Shown piece by piece: positions 62,520 to 64,000 of a stretch of DNA of 64,000 nucleotides (its first letter is position 1; each line of letters opens with the position of its first letter). The DNA is taken from contig NZ_CP054301.1 in the NCBI RefSeq assembly GCF_013372285.1, positions 186,001 to 250,000 of the forward strand. The letters run 5' to 3'. The position numbers and the translations under genes were made by a program. Under the pieces are notes generated by a model, which was not told where the DNA came from, ran no database searches, and saw nothing but the letters and a program-made list of their open reading frames with translations. The stretch is from Marinomonas primoryensis (GTDB lineage Bacteria; Pseudomonadota; Gammaproteobacteria; Pseudomonadales; Marinomonadaceae).

Positions 62520-63704
62520 ATGACTATGACGGCAAAAAAACGAATCGCGATTATCGGCGCGGGTGTAGCGGGCATGGCGTTCGCGATACTCGCCGCAAGG
62601 CAAGGCCATTTTGTTAATGTGTTTGAGCGTCGGCCACAGGTAGGCAGTGAATTGGGGGCGGGTGTGACCTTATGGCCAAATGCCAGTTTCGTGCTTAAGC
62701 AAATGGGCTTGTTAGATGACATTGTTAAGGTGTCTGGTAAACCAAAAAGTATGGTGCGATTTGATCAGTATTCTAGTGAGCAGCTCAATGAGCCGTTCCG
62801 CGAAAAAAGTCGGCTGGTGATCCACGAAATTAATCGACAGGCCCAGTATGAAACCTACAGTATTCTGCGTCGAGATTTGATGGAAATCCTGTTTGATGCC
62901 TTGCAAAAAACGCAGGCACGTATCCATTTTTCTCATCCTATTCAAGCGGAAGAGTTGGCTCAATTGAAAGCCGAATACGATCTTGTGATCGGCGCCGGCG
63001 GACGTATGCATTCCGCCGCTCGACAGAACATTATCGCCGTATTGAGTACTGAACTGCCTGTCGACAATGAAGCAATTTATCAAGGCTTTATCAACGTGAT
63101 AGGTATTACCCAATCGCCTTTAACGCTTATCGACAAAGGCGTCATTCAGGATTATTGGGGTGATGGAGAGCGCTTTGGAATCGTCCCCATAAACGACAAA
63201 ACCTGCTACTGGGCGGCGGGTTGGGCATCTTCACCCAAAAGAAAAAGTGACCAGCCTTTTACTCAAGAAGACCTAATTCAGCGTTTTCAGCATTGGCCAA
63301 AGCCAGTGACCGACGTGTTACAACAGTCACAAAGTGGATCGATTAACACCATTTATGTTCACGATATAAATCCTATTACTTCTTGGCACAACGGCAATGT
63401 ATTACTGATCGGTGACGCTGCCCATGCGGCATTGCCCACGTCAGGACAAGGCGCATGCCAAGCGTTAGAAGACGCATGGACGTTAGCTCAGTTATTATTA
63501 AAACACGATGATATCGATGTTGTGCTCCAACAGTTTCAAGCAAAACGTATCGATAAAACCACGGCCATACAGCGCACTGGCCGTCATATTGCTCAGACTA
63601 TTTTCCACACCAAACCGTCAGAAAGAGCCGTTGATGGTTCAATCTCTCAAACGCCAAGCCATACCATTGCGAATTTTTGGATGTCGGGACTGACTCCCTC
63701 TTAG
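62520..63704 (+). CDS. FAD-dependent monooxygenase (aromatic hydroxylase type)
   Basis: Flavoprotein of 394 residues of the p-hydroxybenzoate hydroxylase family: GxGxxG dinucleotide motif in RIAIIGAGVAGMAFAILAARQGH, a YDLVIGAGGRMHSAAR segment (DG-type motif) and GDAAHAALPTSGQGACQALEDAWTL near 305. It would hydroxylate an aromatic or heterocyclic ring with NAD(P)H and oxygen; substrate not identifiable. ATG 62520 is chosen over the TTG two codons upstream. A VOC-family gene follows 97 bases later, perhaps in one catabolic unit under the LysR protein. Confidence 0.87.
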   Translation: MTMTAKKRIAIIGAGVAGMAFAILAARQGHFVNVFERRPQVGSELGAGVTLWPNASFVLKQMGLLDDIVKVSGKPKSMVRFDQYSSEQLNEPFREKSRLVIHEINRQAQYETYSILRRDLMEILFDALQKTQARIHFSHPIQAEELAQLKAEYDLVIGAGGRMHSAARQNIIAVLSTELPVDNEAIYQGFINVIGITQSPLTLIDKGVIQDYWGDGERFGIVPINDKTCYWAAGWASSPKRKSDQPFTQEDLIQRFQHWPKPVTDVLQQSQSGSINTIYVHDINPITSWHNGNVLLIGDAAHAALPTSGQGACQALEDAWTLAQLLLKHDDIDVVLQQFQAKRIDKTTAIQRTGRHIAQTIFHTKPSERAVDGSISQTPSHTIANFWMSGLTPS

Positions 63705-63800
63705 CGTACGAGTCCACCGTTTTTCGATAGAAGCGTGTTTAAAGCGCTTTGGCTCCTTCATAATTGGACAATATGTCAATCATAGGAAATGGAAAACACC

Positions 63801-64000
63801 ATGAAGCAGAATATTGTTCATATCGCACTGGTTGTGAAAGATTACGACGACGCCATTGATTTTTACGTCAATAAGCTAAAATTCGACTTGGTTGAAGACA
63901 CGTATCAGCCAGAACAGGATAAACGTTGGGTTGTGGTTGCACCGCCAAATTCCACTGGTGCTTCCATTTTATTAGCTCGCGCATCTAAACCTGAACAGCA
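63801..64000 (+). CDS. VOC (glyoxalase/dioxygenase) family protein, 5' part
   Basis: The frame starts at ATG 63801 after GGAAATGGAAAACACC and runs off the right edge; 66 complete codons are visible. NIVHIALVVKDYDDAIDFYVNKLKFDLVEDT is the standard VOC-fold opening with a metal-ligand-position His (HIALVV), and RWVVVAPPNSTGASILLARAS follows. Glyoxalase I, an extradiol dioxygenase or a resistance protein are all possible. Not a pseudogene as far as can be seen. Confidence 0.8.
   Translation, partial: MKQNIVHIALVVKDYDDAIDFYVNKLKFDLVEDTYQPEQDKRWVVVAPPNSTGASILLARASKPEQ

Noticed and set aside
1..64000. Search for tRNA, rRNA, CRISPR arrays, integrases and prophage genes.
   Set aside because: Nothing recognisable was found by eye; small RNAs without known sequence signature cannot be excluded.

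Overview
The window is chromosomal DNA from a heterotrophic marine gammaproteobacterium, most likely Marinomonas or a close relative in the Oceanospirillaceae. That placement is inferred from gene content (ThrB of the Pseudomonas type, prlC-yheV, mtgA, TRAP transport, paired PA2169-family proteins, oleate hydratase, three photolyase-family genes) and moderate GC, not from a marker alignment. I saw no rRNA, tRNA, CRISPR array, integrase or prophage. About 53 protein genes are supported, and many operon starts are fixed by overlapping TAATG or ATGA junctions or by clear ribosome binding sites.

Layout. 1-5.4 kb: the end of a porin, a bifunctional glutathionylspermidine synthetase/amidase, an old-yellow-enzyme reductase, a YbdL-type aminotransferase and a GFA-like zinc protein. 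5.6-11.3 kb: a minus-strand TRAP transporter (dctP-dctQ-dctM) ending in 3-hydroxybutyrate dehydrogenase, with a likely sigma-54 promoter before dctP and a sigma-54 activator gene beside it. 11.7-13.4 kb: a GST/NTF2-like/tautomerase operon divergent from an HxlR regulator. 13.6-23.5 kb: oleate hydratase, duplicated PA2169 proteins, a phosphatase-diacylglycerol kinase fusion, an orphan ProX-like binding protein, a B12-type radical SAM protein, mtgA and a small membrane protein. 22.8-29.6 kb is the most mobile part: a complete REP-associated tyrosine transposase (RAYT) element with inverted ends, an internally deleted derivative, solitary ends, and an AT-rich pair of unrecognised genes between two such ends. 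29.6-39.9 kb: polA, a diguanylate cyclase, thrB, DUF1007, LysE and MarC proteins, then a Zur-controlled NicO-zur-znuC-znuB operon.

40.0-45.1 kb carries the most interesting system. An ECF sigma factor and a small zinc-finger anti-sigma lie upstream of a bufferin-type RiPP operon: a DUF2282 precursor (bufA), a DUF692/MNIO modifying enzyme (bufB), its DUF2063 partner (bufC) and a DoxX membrane protein. The same promoter-like motif, TGTAAT then 17 bases then CGTC, occurs before the sigma gene, before bufA, and before a chemoreceptor gene at 40.0 kb. This suggests an autoregulated metal-stress regulon that may include chemotaxis.

45.1-64 kb is mostly housekeeping and accessory metabolism: gamma-carbonic anhydrase, prlC-yheV, an amylosucrase-like enzyme, a DUF3750 lipoprotein, a nitroreductase, sstT, a second chemoreceptor, an MFS exporter, a GcvR-like ACT protein, a three-gene photolyase/cryptochrome cluster (DASH, class I-like and FeS type), and a LysR/FAD-monooxygenase pair followed by a VOC gene cut by the window edge.
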